Assembly: GCA_964629825.1 (NCBI GenBank)
Contig: CAZVUW010000084.1
Span: 1 to 14,201 of the forward strand
Source of the DNA: CAZVUW01 sp964629825
GTDB lineage: Bacteria; Actinomycetota; Nitriliruptoria; Euzebyales; Egibacteraceae
Reading direction: 5' to 3'
DNA: 14,201 nt
Shown here: positions 11,650 to 14,201 of the stretch, in pieces
Layout: every line of letters starts with the position of its first letter
Position numbering within the stretch: position 1 is the stretch's first letter
Program-made: the position numbers and the translations under genes
The notes under the pieces: model-generated
Database searches by the model: none
Told to the model about the DNA's origin: nothing
What the model saw: the letters and a program-made list of their open reading frames with translations, nothing else

Positions 11650-12795
11650 CTAGCCGCGCAGGAGCTGGCGCACGCGCGCGGCCTCGCGCGTGAGGTGATC
11701 CCGTTCGGCGACGCCGGTCGCGGCGCGGGCGGCCTGCACGTACAGGTCGGCGGCGAGGCTGAGGTCGCCGGCGCGCTCGTGCAGGTAGGCGGCGACGGCG
11801 GCATGGCGCGGCACATCGGCGCTCACCTCGGCGAGGGCGGCCAGCCCCGCCTGCGGGCCGTCGGCCTCGCCGACGGCGACGGCCCGGTTCAGCCTGACGA
11901 CCGGACTGGCGGCGATGTTGAGCAGCTCGTCGTACCACTCGACGATCTGAACCCAGTCGGTCTCGGCCGTGGATCGCGCGTCGGCGTGCAGCGCCGCGAT
12001 GGCGGCCTGCGCCTGGTACTCGCCGAGCCGGTCGCGCGCCAGCGCGGCCTGCAGGATTGCCACGCCCTCCGCGATCAGGGTGGTGTCCCACAGCGAGCGG
12101 TCCTGCTCGGCCAGGGGGATCAGACGGCCGCCGGGGCCGATGCGCGACGCCCGCCGGGCGTGGTGGAGCAGCATCAGGGCGAGCAGGCCCGGGACCTCCG
12201 GCTCGTCGGTCAGGGCTGCCAGCTGGCGGGTGAGCCGGATCGCCTCGGCCGCGAGGTCCACCGCACCGCTGTAGCCCTCGTTGAACACCAGGTAGAGGAC
12301 GCGCAGCACCGTGGCGAGGTCGCCCGGCTGGTTGAGGGACTGCCCCGCTATCCGGCGCTTGGCGCGGCTGATCCGCTGCGCCATCGTGGCCTCGGGGACC
12401 AGGTAGGCCTCCGCGATCTGCCTCGTCGTCAGGCCGCCCACCGCTCGCAGGGTCAGCGCGACCGCGGACGCCGGCGACAGCGTCGGGTGGGCGCACAGGA
12501 AGTACAGGCGCAGGGTGTCGTCGATGGCCGCGGCGGGGCCGGGTGGCGGTCCGGCCTCGACGGCGAGCTCGCGGTCGCGGCGCGAGGCCTCGGAGCGGGT
12601 GAGGTCGAGGTACCTGCGCCAGGCTGCGACGACCAGCCAGCCCTTTGGGTCGCGTGGCGGGTCCCCCGGCCAGGTCTGCAGCGCCTTGATCAGCGCCTCC
12701 TGCACGGCGTCCTCGGCCGACGCGAAGTCCGCTCCGCGCCGGACGAGGACCCCGATCACCGCGGGGACGAGCTCCCGCAGCTCCGACTCGTTCAC
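11650..12795 (-). CDS. ECF42-type RNA polymerase sigma factor with C-terminal TPR-like extension
   Basis: The protein has 381 aa from GTG at 12795, whose GTGA overlaps the TGA of the DGPF gene by four bases. Sigma region 2 is ELRELVPAVIGVLVRRGADFASAEDAVQEALIKAL. Region 4 is LTLRAVGGLTTRQIAEAYLVPEATMAQRISRAKRRI. The remaining roughly 210 residues (DUF6596 and helical repeats, e.g. VDLAAEAIRLTRQLAALTDEPEVPGLLALMLLHHARR and AAVAAYLHERAGDLSLAADLYVQAARA) match the TPR-like extension of ECF42 factors, needed for activity in described members. Common ECF factors are about 190 aa. No anti-sigma gene is adjacent, as is typical of this group. A longer in-frame start at 12843 exists, but it would overlap the DGPF gene by 52 bases and lacks family support. 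Lack of a ribosome site fits translational coupling. Confidence 0.93.
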   Translation of the reverse strand: MNESELRELVPAVIGVLVRRGADFASAEDAVQEALIKALQTWPGDPPRDPKGWLVVAAWRRYLDLTRSEASRRDRELAVEAGPPPGPAAAIDDTLRLYFLCAHPTLSPASAVALTLRAVGGLTTRQIAEAYLVPEATMAQRISRAKRRIAGQSLNQPGDLATVLRVLYLVFNEGYSGAVDLAAEAIRLTRQLAALTDEPEVPGLLALMLLHHARRASRIGPGGRLIPLAEQDRSLWDTTLIAEGVAILQAALARDRLGEYQAQAAIAALHADARSTAETDWVQIVEWYDELLNIAASPVVRLNRAVAVGEADGPQAGLAALAEVSADVPRHAAVAAYLHERAGDLSLAADLYVQAARAATGVAERDHLTREAARVRQLLRG

Positions 12796-13199
12796 TCGGC
12801 CAGGAAGGAGGTATCGGTGAGGAAGGGGCGGACCTCCAGCCACTCGTGGATGGGCTCTCCGCCCGGTCCGGGAGCCGCGGACAGCTCACCGGCCAGCTGG
12901 ACGGCGCGCTCCCAGGAGTCCACGTCGATGATCATCCAGCCGGCGATCAGGTCCTTGGTCTCGGCGAACGGGCCGTCGGTGACGGGCGGGCGGCCCTCGC
13001 CGTCGTAGCGGACGAACGCCCCGTCGGGGGTGAGCGCCTGCTCGTCGACGAACTCGCCGGTCTGGCGGAGCTTGGCCGCGAAGTCGCGCATGTACTGCAG
13101 GTGAGCGTCGACCTCCTCGGGGGTCCAGCGATCCATGGGCTCGTAGTCCACGACCGGGGTCGGGCCGCCGCGGTAGTGCTTGAGGAGCAGGTACTTCAT
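12792..13199 (-). CDS. DGPF (YCII-related) protein, partner of the ECF42 sigma factor
   Basis: The protein has 135 aa and is of the YCII/DGPF family: MKYLLLKHYRGG start, motif VTDGPFAETKDLIAGWMIIDVDSWE with DGPF at 75-78, and C-terminal VEVRPF-like LEVRPFLTDTSF. Proteins of this type are small ferredoxin-like-fold dimers encoded next to ECF42 (and some other) sigma factors and are their usual target genes; their chemistry is unsettled. ATG at 13199 has AGGAG seven bases upstream. The stop overlaps the sigma factor start as GTGA. The promoter region upstream carries TGTCGA-N17-CGTC, so the pair is probably autoregulated by the sigma factor it encodes. Confidence 0.94.
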   Translation of the reverse strand: MKYLLLKHYRGGPTPVVDYEPMDRWTPEEVDAHLQYMRDFAAKLRQTGEFVDEQALTPDGAFVRYDGEGRPPVTDGPFAETKDLIAGWMIIDVDSWERAVQLAGELSAAPGPGGEPIHEWLEVRPFLTDTSFLAE

Positions 13200-13249
13200 G
13201 GCGGTTCTCCTTGCCTTGGCGCGGCCCTCTCGGCCGCTCGTACCCCTGG

Positions 13250-13276
13250 GACGGACCCGGTCCGCCGTTCTCGACA
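13250..13276 (-). promoter_or_regulatory. Probable ECF42-dependent promoter with a palindrome in the spacer
   Basis: On the minus strand, TGTCGA (13276-13271), a 17-base spacer and CGTC (13253-13250) match the ECF42 target promoter as I remember it from the literature (TGTCGA, then CG[A/T]C). The expected transcription start is near 13243, giving a leader of about 45 bases for the DGPF gene. The spacer largely consists of CGGACC-C-GGTCCG (13252-13264), a 6-bp dyad around one base that could bind an extra regulator. Confidence 0.7.
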
Positions 13277-13398
13277 TCGATCTCGCAGATTCTTCCGGGT
13301 TGCTGGCTACCCGCTCCCGCCCGGCTCCGTGCGGCCTGCGGGCGCTCGCTGCTCGGCCACTATCCTCCGGTGGTCCCGGTTCGCGGAAGGGTGGCTCG

Positions 13399-14166
13399 AT
13401 GGTGGTTCTGAAGTCGCGGCGTGACATCGCCGCGCTGCGCGAGGCCGGCGCGGTGGTCGGTCGCGCCCTGCAGGCCATGACGGCCGCCGCCGACGTCGGC
13501 GTCACCACGGTCGAGCTGGACGAGGTCGCGCGCGACGTCCTGCGCGAGCACGGCGCCACCTCGGCGTTCCTCGGCTACCAGCCGCACTTCGCCTCGACGC
13601 CCTTTCCCGGCGTCATCTGCGCCTCGCCCAACGACGTGGTGGTGCACGGGATCCCCGACGACCAGCCCTTGGCCGACGGCGATCTGCTGAGCATCGACTT
13701 CGGCGCCATGCTGGACGGCTGGGCCGGCGACGCCGCCGTGACCATCGCGATCGGGCAGGCGCGGACCGAGGACCTGGCCCTGAAGCAGCACGCCGAGGAG
13801 GCTCTTGCCGCCGCGATCGCGGCCGCCCAGCCCGGAAACCGCATGGGCGACATCGGCGCGGCGATCGGGGCGATCGGCCGCGGCAACGGCTACGGCATCC
13901 CCGAGGGCTGGGGCGGCCACGGCGTCGGCCGCCACATGCACGAGAGCCCGTCCGTCCCCAACGAGGGCATCCCCGGCCGCGGCCTGCGACTCAAGCCCGG
14001 CCTCGTCATCGCCATCGAGCCCATGTTCATGGCCGGCGGCTCCGACGAGGTCCGCCTGGGCGCCGACGGCTGGGCCATCCACACCGCCGACGGCAGCCGC
14101 GCCGCCCACGTCGAGCACACCATCGCCATCACCGACGACGGCCCCCAGATCCTGACCCTCCCGTAG
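13399..14166 (+). CDS. map: Type I methionine aminopeptidase
   Basis: The protein has 255 aa, the size of the simple (type Ia) enzyme with no SH3/zinc-finger extension. It removes initiator Met from nascent proteins in the cytosol. All five metal ligands are present: Asp100 (LLSIDFGAM), Asp111 (GWAGDAAVT), His174 (WGGHGVGRHMHESP), Glu207 (IAIEPMF) and Glu239 (VEHTIAI). His83 (VVHGIPDD) is the expected substrate-side histidine. Start ATG at 13399 follows GGAAGG with eight-base spacing; the longer in-frame region upstream is antisense to the DGPF gene. TATCCT at 13361-13366 may be the -10 element, though I see no clear -35. It is not next to adk, secY or infA, so it may be a second map copy. 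A hairpin follows the stop. Confidence 0.96.
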   Translation: MVVLKSRRDIAALREAGAVVGRALQAMTAAADVGVTTVELDEVARDVLREHGATSAFLGYQPHFASTPFPGVICASPNDVVVHGIPDDQPLADGDLLSIDFGAMLDGWAGDAAVTIAIGQARTEDLALKQHAEEALAAAIAAAQPGNRMGDIGAAIGAIGRGNGYGIPEGWGGHGVGRHMHESPSVPNEGIPGRGLRLKPGLVIAIEPMFMAGGSDEVRLGADGWAIHTADGSRAAHVEHTIAITDDGPQILTLP

Positions 14167-14167
14167 C

Positions 14168-14188
14168 GGCCCGCTCCCCGCACGGGCC
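14168..14188 (+). terminator. Hairpin after map
   Basis: GGCCCG (14168-14173) pairs with CGGGCC (14183-14188) around a 9-nt loop, two bases after the stop codon. It is short and lacks a T-tract, so it is a probable rather than certain terminator. Confidence 0.55.
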
Positions 14189-14201
14189 TGCGAAACCCAG
14201 G

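Noticed and set aside
12796..12843. Upstream start for the sigma factor at 12843
   Set aside because: It would add MAGGPPLPHRYLLPGR, overlapping the DGPF gene by 52 bases; ECF42 proteins normally begin close to the LRELVP segment and the GTGA overlap is typical of coupling.
11293..13008. 571-codon plus-strand frame across the protease end, hairpins, sigma factor and DGPF genes
   Set aside because: It spans several real genes and two terminator hairpins antisense to the ECF42 operon; product is low-complexity with no family signature.

Overview
The window is GC-rich with strong third-position GC bias, and it holds genes typical of Actinomycetota. These include an ECF42-type sigma factor with its DGPF partner, a streptogrisin-like secreted protease, a small actinobacterial membrane protein often mislabelled 'LigA', DUF4389 membrane proteins and a possible leaderless promoter. 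I read it as a chromosomal segment of a high-GC actinobacterium, possibly a deep-branching one, but I cannot name a genus. A run of exactly 100 N at 3368-3467 is a scaffold gap, so this is a draft or metagenome-derived assembly. I see no tRNA, rRNA, CRISPR array, insertion sequence or phage gene.

Left part (1-3367): the 3' end of a beta-propeller (PD40/TolB-like) protein with a Pro/Glu/Asp repeat linker converges on a RimK-type glutamate ligase that carries an extra C-terminal RCK_C/TrkA_C domain. Upstream of RimK on the same strand is a GlxA-type AraC regulator with a DJ-1/PfpI domain. Its promoter is lost in the gap.

Middle part (3468-7868): a small orphan protein (81 aa); a minus-strand pair of YigZ/IMPACT protein and two-helix membrane protein; a divergent MOSC-domain protein with a candidate leaderless promoter; a perfect 14-bp terminator stem; and a minus-strand membrane pair (four-helix protein plus double-DUF4389 protein). 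The leader of that membrane pair carries two dyads resembling DosR/DevR boxes.

Right part (7869-14201): a GH16-like protein lacking the usual Asp in its catalytic motif, overlapping a maltose-acetyltransferase-like gene. Divergent from it is a soluble sulfite-oxidase-fold molybdoenzyme. The shared intergenic region is dense in GATC and contains repeats. Next is a secreted S1 serine protease with a roughly 300-bp structured upstream region, then two strong hairpins. Beyond them is a DGPF/ECF42 operon on the minus strand with a good match to the ECF42 autoregulated promoter, and finally a stand-alone type I methionine aminopeptidase.

Most of this is ordinary accessory and housekeeping content. 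The points most worth following are the RimK-RCK_C fusion, the DosR-like boxes over the DUF4389 pair, the altered GH16 active site, and the ECF42 promoter with a palindrome in its spacer. I found no clear candidate for an entirely new defence or mobile system.
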